Below, in pieces: positions 52,147 to 63,552 of a stretch of DNA of 63,552 nucleotides (position 1 is the stretch's first letter; every line of letters starts with the position of its first letter). Source of the stretch: Dimargaris cristalligena (taxonomy: Eukaryota > Kickxellomycota > Dimargaritomycetes > Dimargaritales > Dimargaritaceae); the NCBI GenBank assembly GCA_027576995.1, contig JANBQC010000080.1, forward strand, positions 1 through 63,552. The letters are read 5' to 3'. Position numbers and translations under genes: made by a program. Under the pieces are notes generated by a model. That model made no database searches. It worked only from the letters and a program-made list of their open reading frames with translations, and was not told where the DNA came from.

Positions 52147-55126
52147 TTTGTTATTTTAGTTTTTCACATATTAATTATAGGGGGGTTTCCCCGATCCGCT
52201 ATAACATTCATTATTCCCGAATTCACTTTTTTCTGGAGGACGGATCATCAGGGTATACCGGTCAAGTTGGATCGGATTCATCCGGGTTCATCTTGAGAGC
52301 GTGAATGGGCCAGGATTACGGGAGTCGGTTCAACCTCTTGCCATATTAAGAACCCTGGGTCCTTCGGATAGAGATGCAGAAGCTTTAATATCGACTTTTA
52401 TGGTTCTCTAAGTGTAGGGTCGGCAGTTGAAAATGCACGATGCATGAGAGTCAACGCTAATAAACTGCGGTATCTATGGTCTCCTGAACCAAGTCGCGCA
52501 CCGGGAAACCGCTGGACAATAGACTACCCGTGGAATCATACCCACACCCAACCCGTCTACACATCCGATCCACAGCCATTATCGTCTGGACTCTCGCTGA
52601 ACCGAACGACCCTAAGCCAACCAATCCGCCTTCGATTCCAGCCAATGCACAGTGAAGGAGGGTAGGAGTTGAGATGTGGTAGTAAGAAGTAGTAGTAGGA
52701 CCGGTCCACTAATAAAATGCCGGTCTCTATTTAGATTACCCCAATCTTAGGTAAGGTTTTGAGCTTTCACCTGCACCAGGCAGTAGGCGTGACTTCCCAC
52801 GACGCCCCTGCCGTCGTCCTGGGCGTCGACCCAGCCCAACGACCCTATCCTGTACCTGGTTAGTCGTGATTTCCCTCTCTCTCTCTCTCCCACCGACTTT
52901 CTTAATGCGAATCCTCTAGCCCGACTTGGGAATTACCATAGATAACTTAGCTTAGAGGACCTAGCCACCATGGCATGTGTTCTACCCCCCCTTCTCCCAA
53001 TACCACCACCACCATACACACACTCGAGTATGTACACTCCAACAGGCAAATCGGCCAGTCAGCCAGCTCATTATGATGGAAACTTTAATTTTTGTGGATT
53101 CACCCACTGTCAGTTCATTGAACACGTTGGCCGGACGTATTTTTGGTATTCAGACCAACTCTAACCCACCCCTTCATTCCGCCCAGACCGTGTACCCAAT
53201 GAATACCCCCTTAACATTGAATATAGAAAGAAAGAAAAAAAACAGTTATGTATGTTTCTGGTCATCGGGCCTACTTACATTTCTTTGTTATAGTCACTCT
53301 GCACAGACAATAGTATACAGCAGGAGGTATGTATGTAGGTGCGGGGGGAGAGAGCTGGGGGGGAATAGAGAACCCATTCACTCCGATTCAGGATGGCTAA
53401 GGGTGAATAGCACGCTTTTGAAAATAGCGCCCAAGTGTTGAGTATTGTGATTGAGGCTAGTCAAGCTTCTTTTATTGGAAGGCGGGGAAAGGATCAGCTT
53501 TGGTCTAGATGGTCGATGATTGGGAAGCCGAGGGATGAGCGATTATTATTATATGGTAAGCGAGGGAGTAGATGGGCACTAGAATTCTGGGAGAAGTTGC
53601 CACCAGAATTAGTTTACGCGGTGCCTGAAGTAGAAGGGGATATAGTTTAAAACCCGCCCACTCCATTACGGACCACTGCCATCGGCCAGTCTCGCTTGGA
53701 ATTCATAGAGGTGAGGGGGCAGATGCCAAAGGGCGTGTCTGGGGCCCACTGGGTGGAGCGTTCATAGGGAAAGGAGCAGGGCGATAGCCCTAGAAGGCCG
53801 TAATGAAAGACAAGTGAAACGTGCGAGTGACCCTAATAGTAACCGTAGGAATGCCAGACGGAGGCCTAAAATAATACCTCTAGGGGTGTCACAAAATGAC
53901 TGGTACAAATCACCGGCCACTAGACTGGTGTAGTAGTTGCAATAGTACCACAATGGCTGGCAAGACGAAGAGGCTGTGGTAGGAAGCGTATAAAAAAGAG
54001 GCATCGATTACTATCAACATCTCTTAAGTGGATTTTGGTTAATTTTAAATTAAAAGTGGTGACGGGGAGGCTAAAATAGAGAACATTGCCCGAACGGCGC
54101 CATTAGTGCACCCGCAATATTAGCTCCCCTCGAAAACCGTCAAATTGGGGAGGAGATCTTTCGCTGCTCCCTGCCGCTGGATTTGACGGTGTTGGAGTGA
54201 GTCCTAAATAGACCTCGAAATTCGGGGACCTTTCTTACTTTTTATTTTTGGCTCCGATAACGGCCGTCCGCAGTGCCGTCACGGGCTACACGGAAGCAAC
54301 TGCCCATCGTTGCGCCATAGGTCCACAAAGACAGTAGGTGGGGCACAGACTAAGGTCTGTCCTCGCAATGTGGTTGCCCTTGTTTAACCATCGGGCCAAT
54401 GGTCTCCTCCTCTGAGGCGGGCCACAGAAAGGGAGGGAGAGGAAAGGAGGGGGAGGACTATGTAACCGTGCCTTAGGGCCCCTTTCTGCCTTACTCCAGC
54501 TTTTTCCACCCACCCCTTCCCCCACGCACCCTCCCATACCCATTGTTGCTCGCCCACGGTCGCTTGGCCCACCTTCTCCCCCAGTAGGTGGACCTGCCAA
54601 CCACCTTCACCTCACGCGTGATCGTCCTCCCCCATTGATTCCTGGCCCAGGTGTGGGTGTTCACCAGGCTCTTGCCCTATATATAACAAGACATCCCCGC
54701 CCGTTTTAAGCCCCCTTTTTCCTACATTGAACTTCCCCACAGTCATTGGCTCTATCATGCGTTGGCTTCTTATCCCTGACCTTTTTAGCTGATTGTGACC
54801 TTGGTTTTTCTACTCACTTTCTCCTCTCTTCTAGCCTCCTATCCCTTTGATCATTATCCATCCCCGACCTTATTGTACTAGCTATCCGGTCTTATATAGC
54901 CCCTGTTTTACTCGCCTATACATCAATCCATTACTACCATCAATATCCCGACTTTGTTTTCATTTACGAACCATTCCTGCGTATAATATAGGCCATTAAT
55001 CAACCCCAACATTGGATTCACGGTTAAATTGTTTATCTAAACACAGTGGTGTGGTTCTAAATCGAATCACCTGTCCCTCCATATCCTCTTCCACTACATC
55101 ATATCGCATCGCTCTGCTCCACTACC
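52147..55126. other. intergenic region and promoter of the DUF3020-like gene
   Basis: Features seen: a perfect 8-base inverted repeat CGACGCCC/GGGCGTCG at 52800-52828, an ATG in perfect CCACCATGG context at 52970 leading a 64-codon frame of unclear meaning, a frame of about 71 codons at 53435-53650, and TATA-like motifs near 54676 and 54892 with a CT-rich leader leading into the gene at 55127. Confidence 0.45.
52970..53164 (+). CDS. possible short ORF in strong start context
   Basis: 64 residues from CCACCATGG. The first half is Pro-rich; the second reads AHYDGNFNFCGFTHCQFIEH and is aromatic and Cys-containing. No signal peptide or domain. It might be an exon of a spliced gene. Confidence 0.2.
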   Translation: MACVLPPLLPIPPPPYTHSSMYTPTGKSASQPAHYDGNFNFCGFTHCQFIEHVGRTYFWYSDQL

Positions 55127-56410
55127 ATGTCAACGGTGATGATGGCGGATATTTCGACCTCGGCCTCCAAGAAGAAGGCCAAGAATAACAGCACCGGCCC
55201 CAGTCGCACTAAATGCCGTACGAAAGATGAGGTTTGTCAGCGCATGCGTAAATGGCGCTCCCAGAATGCCGATAAGAACCGCCAAAACGACATGCGGTGT
55301 CGGGTGTACCGGTTGGCCCGCCAGCGGTTCGCCAGCGACAAGAGTCCTGAGGCCCAGGCCTGGATCCAAGGTGAAATTGACCGCCGTATCGAAAAACGGC
55401 GACTCCGGGAAGCCACCAAAGGCACTTCGCCGACCTCCGAAACTGACATGCGTCTCTCTTCCACGGGTGAGGGCGCCCACGAGCCCCCTTCGTCCTCCCA
55501 TGGACGCGACTCCATGGAATCCCCATCGCCAGCCTCGTCCTCCTCCAGCTTCTACCGGTCCCAGTCGCCCCCCTCCCATCTGCTCTCGGCCAGTACGAGC
55601 CCGGCATGGTCGCCCACCGCCCTCAGCTTCACCCCCGCTATGCCCGTACCGTTTCGCCAGCCCTACCTGCACTACCAACCCTACCGAGTGGAGGGCCGCC
55701 GAGCCAACCCAGCTAGCCATATACCCCGCATTGAGCCGCGGACCTCTTCCCCCCATAGTACGCGGACTACCCCTGCCTTGGTCTCCCTGCCGCGGCCGGC
55801 CCCTGCAGAACCCCGCATTGCAGCCCACGGCCTGTCCTGGGAGGTAAACCGCGAATGGCTAAAGGATCTGGCTATCCCCCTCACCAAGACACTGGCCCGG
55901 TTCGAATCGGCGTTCGAAACGGTGGCGGTTTCCCGGGAACAGCAACCCCGCCACGCGCACATTATTCTACCGGCCCCTCGGCCCACCTCCTCCGCCGCCT
56001 ACAAGGCGTTGTCCACTGGGTCCGTGTCACCACCACTGCCGCCATCACCCACTGCCTACCCCCAGCCCCACAATGCCGCCAGCCTGTGTGTCTCTCCCAC
56101 TTCCATGCCCAGCTCCACCCAATCCAGCCCTTCCCCGTCTGACCTCTGCTTCTCGCGACCCTCGCCCAATCAAGCGACCACTTATACCATGGCCTATAGC
56201 CACCACCACCCTTCGGGTTATCCCGCACCGTCCGAACCGTCGCGGGTATCCTTGGGCTCGACCATCGGGGCGCTCACCAGCAGTAGCCGCCCTTTGGTGA
56301 AGTGTTTCCCCCAGCCGCCTAAATTCGGCGGCAAGGCAAACGGGGGCCTTGCGGCCTCGGGCAAATCCGTCTCCGACTTTGTTCTGCCCCCAGTGATCAC
56401 CCACTTGTAA
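55127..56410 (+). CDS. DUF3020-like putative nuclear regulator
   Basis: 427 residues, no intron. Residues 1-30 are Ser/Lys-rich with a KKKAK nuclear-localisation-type run. Residues about 36-68 read CQRMRKWRSQNADKNRQNDM then RCRVYRLARQRF, matching as I recall it the fungal DUF3020 pattern (KWR, KN..ND.RCRV, RA..F). A basic helix, EGEIDRRIEKRRLRE-like, follows. The rest is Ser/Pro/Thr-rich disorder with one short conserved-looking block at about 240-275 (LSWEVNREWLKDLAIPL) and a C-terminal KCFPQPPKFGG. Fungal proteins with this domain are thought to be nuclear and possibly DNA-binding, but the domain's function is not defined. The start at Met1 is in CTACCATGTC context; Met5 and Met6 are alternatives. 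The other-strand frames are GC shadows. Confidence 0.7.
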   Translation: MSTVMMADISTSASKKKAKNNSTGPSRTKCRTKDEVCQRMRKWRSQNADKNRQNDMRCRVYRLARQRFASDKSPEAQAWIQGEIDRRIEKRRLREATKGTSPTSETDMRLSSTGEGAHEPPSSSHGRDSMESPSPASSSSSFYRSQSPPSHLLSASTSPAWSPTALSFTPAMPVPFRQPYLHYQPYRVEGRRANPASHIPRIEPRTSSPHSTRTTPALVSLPRPAPAEPRIAAHGLSWEVNREWLKDLAIPLTKTLARFESAFETVAVSREQQPRHAHIILPAPRPTSSAAYKALSTGSVSPPLPPSPTAYPQPHNAASLCVSPTSMPSSTQSSPSPSDLCFSRPSPNQATTYTMAYSHHHPSGYPAPSEPSRVSLGSTIGALTSSSRPLVKCFPQPPKFGGKANGGLAASGKSVSDFVLPPVITHL

Positions 56411-56468
56411 TTGGACCACTTGGAGGACCTAGAGGCGCACCCACCAACGGATGGTCCACCACTACTAT

Positions 56469-56501
<33 letters not shown>

Positions 56502-58665
56502 GACTACTAATCAGGACCTCCATAATCCAATGTCGCATCGTCGCATCTTTTCCCTGGGTTTAAATCCCACCCGCTTGGCACTAACCAATCCGCAACTCCC
56601 CTGGGTTTGCATAATTTACTCACACACCACCCGGTGTCCTTATTATTTTTGTTGGAAAGGGGGGCCAGGTGGTTTTTTTACTGTGTTGACTGTATCCACT
56701 AATTAACCTTTTTGTGCACAGTGCCAGTCGCTGGTCCGTTTTTTTGGGCCTTTTTTCTTCTCATATCATTTTGGATGTATTTCTGTATTCAATTGCACGC
56801 GACGACCTGCGACACCGTCCTCCAATATCCACCACTTCCAACCCATCATTACTTATTGCCTTTTCGTAATTCCTCACCCACTCACACTGTATACATACAA
56901 CATACTTTTCATGACCTCTCAATTATGTACGCCTATTTTAATTACACCACTATGCCTCCCTCAGCTACCCTTTTTAGTGCGCAGACCAGGTTTCTTGTGG
57001 GGGCCGCTTTATTAAATGAATACTGAGCTGATACGTCATTGACAACCTGGCACTCACTGCCCTTATTTTCTGCTTAAGCAGACTTCATAATCGCAGCCTT
57101 AATGTTGATTGTTATTGTTTCATCTTCCTGTTGTTTTCATCTTCTAAATTTATAAGCCCACGGCCCTGTTATTTAATATCGGCCCTACTTTGCGAATAAA
57201 TCAATGCAACTAAATTACCCTTGACCAATTGTCTGCATGGATTTGGCTGGGGTCACGCTATTTACCAAAGAGAAAAATATACCCCCATCCGCTTATTTGG
57301 CCAAGGTTCGGATACACCTTTTCCGAAATATAGAGTTGGCCAATCACCGTGGGTGACTGGGCTTGAATTATTATATATATGCACAGTAGTTTGACCAGTT
57401 GATACTGTTTAGAACAAATGACTACGTGTGGTATTTTATCCACTGCCGGCCTGGTTAAGGAGAGTCGATCCCGGGTAGTGATTGAACTTGAACTTCCCCC
57501 CCTCCTACCACACGCATGGTCCAATCCAACATGGTTGCAGAATAGAGTTCTAGTCCTACACAGATGATATTGGGCGCCGTAGGGGCAGTGTGCGTGCGGG
57601 AAAATATAGGGAAAGGAACCCAAGCGGCCAGCCAGTAGCATATCTCGTTTTTTTGCTAGTAATGATCGTTGGGAAACTTACCAAGGATTCGAGTGTGACC
57701 AGAGCTACTGGTTGGTTACAGAAAAGTATGACTTTCCTCCGTCCCTTCAGTGATTTACCGCATTAGGGGGGAGGGGAATAAACCTCGGTGAAGAAGCATG
57801 GCAAAATCGCCATGTCACCCATGCACCTCAATTAAACATTAAAAAGCCATTGAAGGAGCCAAAAGGCATCACTTGGGTGCCGCGTTTAGTGCACTGACAG
57901 TATAGTTGCCACTGCCGCCGATCATACCAGGGGGTGTTCCTAAGTTGCTACAAGGTGGGCAGCTATTATGGACATTATTTGTTTTGGTGGTCCGACGACA
58001 TGATAATGTGTCTTCTGCTTTAGGAAAGAGGCTATACTTGTGGTGGGCAATGTATTGGCCAAGTCGGGGTAAATTAACTGACCTGTGAATTAAAGTTTGG
58101 AATTCCACAGAAATAGAGGGTTAGTTGGTGATTTAGTACCGCTGACTAGTCGGACATAATGGCCATTAGCCTCACCGATCGGTAGAAGGGCCCCAATTAT
58201 AAGACGTTCAATCTAGGCGACTGGGACGGATACTGGTGTCCTCGCCTTTAGTAATATTCCTTAACAAACCCAGAAACCTGAAATCTCACTCGGTCTACAC
58301 TGGAGTGGCATTATTTCCTTAACTCGGCTTGCCTTCCAAAATCCCATGACACCTACGGTGGTGGGCCCCACCCCTAGTGTTTTTTCTTTAATGTAATAAT
58401 ACTCGGGCATAGTACTACAGCATTCGGAGATGTAGGACCTAACGTGAACCACCAGCGTACCTATTTTGTCCTGCTTCCAAACAGAGTAACCGCTTCATAA
58501 TATTATTCATTCGATTGCCCAATGGGTATTCTAAGGGTAATTAAGAGGGTTTCGGGAGCCGTATGGCTTAAGATTATGCAGGTAACCGTGTGGATTATTT
58601 CTTCCAGGTATAATTGTTGATTTGGAATTTCCCGAGTACTGGGTATTCGGAAGATTGGTTATTTC
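56411..58665. other. 3' region of the DUF3020-like gene and AT-rich spacer
   Basis: The first 100 bases are the 3' untranslated region with a (CTA)n array. No gene beyond. The minus frame at 57258-57641 (127 codons) has no domain or promoter. Confidence 0.5.
56459..56509 (+). repeat. (ACT/CTA)n microsatellite in the 3' untranslated region
   Basis: About 16 trinucleotide units with few interruptions, starting about 50 bases after the stop codon. Confidence 0.85.
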
Positions 58666-60690
58666 TGCAATATATATATATATATATATCATTTTTATTA
58701 CATGGATTTAGTTCGAGTGGTCTGTTTTTGTTTTGGGCCCCAATTACTTCAAGCCCACGCGTCTCGCATTCCAAGTTGAAATCCTGTCGACTCAGCTGTT
58801 ACATTTACATTAACATATAATACCCTAAATGGTAAGCGTTGGCAAAGAAAAATCCCATACCCCTTCATAGTATTCCCGTGCCCCTTCCAGTTAGAGTAAA
58901 TACCGATTTCGAACAGCATATTTCTACATTATCTCTCCACCACCAAGTAAGCCATGTTGGATCTAAGGGGGGTTCAAATAATTCACACCACAATTGGCAT
59001 TAAACACATCCGGCCATACCTTGCATCGGAGTGTACTGGTGGGTGAGATTATGTATAAACACATTCAGGATGCCATTTCCTGTGAGATGGCGGGTCGGCG
59101 GAATTTGCACCCATTTATTCAAATAACCTGACGTAGCCATCCCTGTTTTTGCCGAAGTAAGTTCATTAATATAAGCTGATTTCAGGATATATTTGGGTGT
59201 TGGCATTAGTAGGTGGCTTAACCTTTCTAATTGTGATCATGGATTCCCCCAAACCATTTATTGGAGTAACAGCGAACCAGCCATTTAGCCACGACGACTA
59301 CATACCTGGAGTTGCCTGAGTCATCCCTCCCATTGCTGGATTACTACAGCAGGCTTCCTCCGCCCTCCCCCTATACACCCTTCAATGAGCATTACAAACC
59401 CTATTTTAGGGTCAAGTTTCAACACCTTTTAAGACGCGATGAGAATTACTGTATCACAACCGCACCGTGAGGTATAAGCCCTACTACGATGTCCAAACCA
59501 TTGGACAGTTGATAAATGTGGTAAAATAAGCGAGGTCAGAACCCTAAACCTGTTGAGTTGAAAATCCCTGGTTAAATTGGGAAATGTCATACAGGAATTG
59601 GAAGCAATTGGAGGTGAATCTGACCTCGCGGCCCACTGTTGCTGCACATAGAGTCACGCTAGCGGCCTCGACCAGGTTCACAAATAGATATAGTGGTAGT
59701 GTTTTTTTCTAACTGAACCTACTGAACGGACTGCAGAGGTTCAGTAATGCTCAGTCCTTCCCCCCCTCACTCTCGCCCTTTGCCCGAATGCCACGCCAAA
59801 CGTGGCTTTTAACTGCCCCACTCCCCCCCTCACTCTCGTCCGCCCCCATTCACTCATTATCGGAAGCTAGCTCACATTGAACTTGGGACACTCTGGCCGA
59901 TCAGCCAGACCGCTGGTCAACTGCGAATGACAAGTTGGCGGGGGAGAATCCAAAATAGTCTAACATTCCGACCAAGTGAACTAGGCTCATTAAGCCTAAA
60001 GCGGCGAATATTATCGGTCCATCACTCCATTATTCATTGTTAGGAGCATGGCGCTCCTTTACATGCGGATTGGTTCGTCATTTCTTTTGGGCGAGGCCTT
60101 TCTCACCCGGCACCTGTTTCTTCTCCAAAAACCCTTCCACCCTTTCCCCTCCCCGCTAGTCGTTGACATTAGCGTATCATAAGGACAGACTGTTTCAAAC
60201 CCCGATTAATTTAATTTGTGTTCAACCTTTTCAGTTTCCCATGTTTACCGATACTAAGTTGGGGAAAGACTTTAGCCGCTGTGGTAATGGGAGGGGGGGG
60301 GTGACTGGCTTCCCAGGTTGGTGTATGGGGGGATTGCCGGTTTGTCTCTGAATGTTTCACTAAGTTATACTGCATTTTTCTGGGAATAGGGGGGTGCATC
60401 ATTGGATGACTCAATCAACCACTTTCCAAATCCTGATTCCGTTCTATTCTACTGCTTTGTTGGTCCGAGGTCAGGTGGCGGGTGCTAAATTATACTCACA
60501 GTCCGCTTTCCCATCCATGCCACCATATGCGGCAATGTCCATACAGTGTTCACACTAGAATGATCAGTGTAATACATGTCTACCTCCACTTGACACAGGG
60601 TTCCCATCGTTGGGACACGTTAATAGTCCATAGTTATAATAAACCGATCCGCCATTGCCGCCTCCCATTGTATTCGTGCCTAGGGTTATT
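58666..60690. other. AT-rich spacer with a structured patch near 59.7 kb
   Basis: Contains (AT)n at about 58672-58690 and the hairpin/direct-repeat patch at 59712-59838. No gene seen. Confidence 0.5.
59712..59838 (+). repeat. two hairpins and a duplicated CT-rich word
   Basis: ACTGAACCT (59712-59720) pairs with AGGTTCAGT (59737-59745). GCCACG (59790-59795) pairs with CGTGGC (59801-59806) over a five-base loop and is followed by TTTT. CCCCCCTCACTCTCG occurs at 59761-59775 and again, one T/C extended, at 59824-59838, flanking the second hairpin. Confidence 0.6.
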
Positions 60691-60975
60691 ATGGTCAAGT
60701 TCCACTTAATATCCGCATTGTTTTCCTATCCCTGGGCCCTCCAGCGTCAGCATAGCGTGTGGCATAACCCCATGCCTCATAGTCCGCCAACTCGGCGCTA
60801 CTTTGCCCTAGTGCGGGATCAGTCCTTGTCCGACTTGGAAACTAGACGGATCAAATCAACCATGTTTCCATCCGTATATCCAGCAGTACAACCTAACCGC
60901 GAGGCATTGGTCTATCATACACCTAGTTCGTATCAAAGATTGTCTAATAAACTTTTATCTAGGATCCCAGTTTGA
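60691..60975 (+). CDS. possible small secreted protein, 94 residues
   Basis: From the ATG at 60691 the product starts MVKFHLISALFSYPWALQ, which could be a weak signal peptide. A polar mature part follows, rich in Pro, Ser, Arg and Tyr, with no cysteine. The frame continues upstream without stop to 60655. No TATA box is evident. Unrecognised. Confidence 0.3.
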   Translation: MVKFHLISALFSYPWALQRQHSVWHNPMPHSPPTRRYFALVRDQSLSDLETRRIKSTMFPSVYPAVQPNREALVYHTPSSYQRLSNKLLSRIPV

Positions 60976-63552
60976 AATTCGACCATGTAAGTGGCTGATT
61001 GCCACAGAACAGTTGAACAATGTAAGGCCGGTTGCCAAGACCGACGGTATCGGATGCAACACTTTGGGACTAATTCGGCCGTTTCTAGGCAATAGTTGGG
61101 GAGGGATAAACTTTGATGACTACCCGATCCCATTTTCTCTTTTCTTTTTCTCCTTTTTGATCTACCCATTGCAAGCGGCTAATCCCAACTTGGACGAGAA
61201 AGGTTCTAACTGGATGTACCGCGCCATCAGCCATCAGCCTGCCTGCCAGCCATAGAAGGGTTTCAGTCGATCCATTCATTTTGGGGGGTGAGCATGGGGG
61301 TTAGATAAAAGAAGAAGAAAAAAATCGCCTCGAACGAAGGAATGTGGAGATGGTAAATCCGGAAATTGGTGGTGCAGGTTGAGAGGTTCAAGTAAATTCC
61401 CTTAACAGTACTTCTTCGCGTGTCCTCAGCGTATCCCATTTTACTGCGACCGAGTGTGCAATGGGGGCACTCCCACTTTAATTAATGCTGTAAAGATATG
61501 GCACACGTGTGCTAATTGGTAAAACAGGTGGGGTGGGGATCGAAAAAGGCAACTGAGGACCCAGAATAGCATAATGAGCGTGGTGTGAGCTCAATCCTTG
61601 CCCGAAGGAGAGAAGGGTGGGGGAGGAGGTCATGGCCCTTATCTGACTCCCTCATTACGGCTAAATATGATTCGACAGTAATGCCATGGGCAAGTAGCCC
61701 CATACAAGACAGAGGGGGGGGCGGTAGGTCTGGTCGGAAAATTGGATTAATGCTAGGGTACCATTCTCTTTCCATCAGGCGTTTGTTTTTTCTTAATTTT
61801 CAAAACCAGAAAATGCCTAATTGATTAGGCCATTGGGGGCTAACATTGAAGCCATTGCTTAGAATAGCTGATGGCTAATTGTAAATATACATCCCTATTT
61901 ATTTACAATGACCCGTTTCGTTTGCTGCTTATAAATGAACGAAAGAAAATACCCGTGGAAGCAGGGTTTGACTAGCCGCCCCACTGAATGGGGGTTCCCG
62001 GCCCTGTGCGAGACAGGCGGCAATAATGTTCCTTGTATTTATTTTGAACGACTCTTCCGTATCACAATGGGATAGTCCATGAAACCAGGAGGGAATCATC
62101 GAGTCGGGTGACACTAAACCCTTCGGGTAAAGCACCACCGGCTGGGGTCCGCTCTCAAGTGGCGAAGAACAAGGGGGTCAACTAGACGCAGGATCTACAG
62201 TAAAACGGCGAGGCAATTCCCTTCCCCCGTGGAAAGTGGAAGCTTAGGTAACACGTTCGGTTCACAAAATCCGGAGACATTCAATGGTACCCCTCGCACC
62301 ACGAGTTGGTATTGTCGTTTACATTGTTTTCCTAGGTGTATATTTAGCGATGTACACATGATGGAGGTCGAATTTATGATTCCCAGCATATCATTTGGCT
62401 TTGGCGATTCGTCCATGAATATATAAACAAGAGAAAAAGCACGATAGTTAGTATCACTTCAATGTGCTTTGAAGATTGACGAGTAAACTTGTTCATGTGA
62501 GTTCTAGGCAGTCCGGCGTTCACATAGATCCATATAAGTTGCTTTCAGTCGTCGCAATCATCAGATTGCCTAATTTGGTTAAATTGCTCACCATCAGCCA
62601 GAGTCACAAGGATTCAGCGACTTGGTAAACATGATCCGGTGAAATTGTAGAATCGCTCATTTACACAATGGTTGGACCAAACCCCAGCTGGACATCCGCC
62701 GCCTCGTTCAGAGCTGAGTCCCCATCACCTTGTTGAAGGGGTTTTGGTTCGGTAGGGGTAATTTGGCGGATTCTATCTTGACGGCAACGCTGGGGCCGAC
62801 GAAACGCTGGCCTTACCAATATGCTATTTTGCGAGAAATTATCGACACCCGACGCCCTTATAGGCATGATAGCCCAGCGTCCGTCCGAGTAGAGCGCATT
62901 TTCACCACCCGTCCATGGGTATTCTGAGTGCAGGAAACCTTCGGCTATACTGGAATAAGCCGAAGGCGGTGTTACGTACACTCCTGGCAGCCAGCCGGTG
63001 GGGCGTGACATCCAGCATGACCAGGGCGGGTAGTTCTAGCTACCACTCCTCCCGCCGAGCACCGACTAATCCCCCCTTTACTATATTTGATTTCAGGCAT
63101 AGCTAAGAAATGTACGCTATATTTGGGAATTGTCCAGGTTTAAGGTAGAGGAAAGACAGGGGGAATGCACTAGGGTATTGATTGTCTAATATTTTGATAC
63201 CATCTTAAATTCGCGGCTAGGCCGGGTTACAAGAATAGAAGTGGTCCAAGGATTGCATAACTGGTCGGTTGTAGTATCCGCCCTAGCCGAGACAATGTTC
63301 AAGTGGGAATATAATCTCTAGATTTGAATATATGGGTCGGAAATCAGTGCTCAGAAGATGAAACGAAATGAAATCTCAGTTTAATACCAGTTGTCCGTCC
63401 AGTGGTATGAGCAATTCAAAATATACAGGATGTGCCTTTTTCTCCGGACGGCTAAGCCGATACATGAGCTGCTGAGAAACAAAAAAGTTACTATCACATT
63501 GTCTATTCCTAAAAGCGATAGGCCGGTAGAGAAAAGCCCGGCGAGGTGTTTC
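60976..63552. other. right-end spacer, no confident gene
   Basis: Several 60-120 codon frames overlap on both strands (61013-61255, 62229-62426, 62661-63011). The frame at 62229 contains GNTFGSQNPETFNGTPRTTS before a GTGTAT donor and could be an exon, but there is no start or partner exon that I can identify. Confidence 0.4.

Overview
This is fungal nuclear DNA. The genes have a eukaryotic form: short GT-AG introns (about 70 to 450 bases), CCACC-ATG start contexts, TATA boxes and AATAAA-like tails. The recognisable products are fungal or opisthokont housekeeping proteins. Coding exons are GC-rich and lie in AT-rich spacers full of microsatellites. The compact genes and several short, cysteine- or tyrosine-rich secreted proteins with no family I recognise suggest an early-diverging filamentous fungus, perhaps a zoopagomycete-type parasite. 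That placement is a guess.

Layout. 1-17 kb is accessory-looking. It holds a possible three-exon LSm-like gene (1514-2074), two long secreted proteins of unknown family (7182-8582 and 14029-15779), a small Kex2-type cationic peptide precursor (10117-10344, minus), and a tandem pair of MITE-like repeats beside an orphan TATA box. 17-45 kb is the housekeeping core: a POT peptide transporter (minus), a USP7/Ubp15 deubiquitinase with a newly placed first exon (minus), single-domain glyoxalase I (three exons), a secreted protein made of six CxxC modules at a 13-residue period (minus), a WDR45B/WIPI3-type PROPPIN (three exons), the FG nucleoporin NSP1/NUP62 (three exons, the first with only four coding bases), ribosomal protein eL21 with a leader intron, mitochondrial uL15 (minus) and NADPH-cytochrome P450 reductase. 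45-55 kb and 56.4-63.5 kb are AT-rich with no confident gene, only a few short coding-like stretches. A DUF3020-like putative nuclear regulator lies at 55127-56410.

The housekeeping genes do not form one pathway. They cover peptide uptake, ubiquitin removal, methylglyoxal detoxification, autophagy, nuclear transport, cytosolic and mitochondrial translation, and electron supply to P450s. The themes specific to this window are the secreted, unfamiliar proteins; a dispersed MITE family of about 145 bp (four clear copies, one possible diverged copy); very short exons; and a dense GATCTA motif array in the leader intron of the eL21 gene.

Exon structures were worked out by eye from splice signals, reading phase and family resemblance. 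No search, folding or RNA evidence was available.
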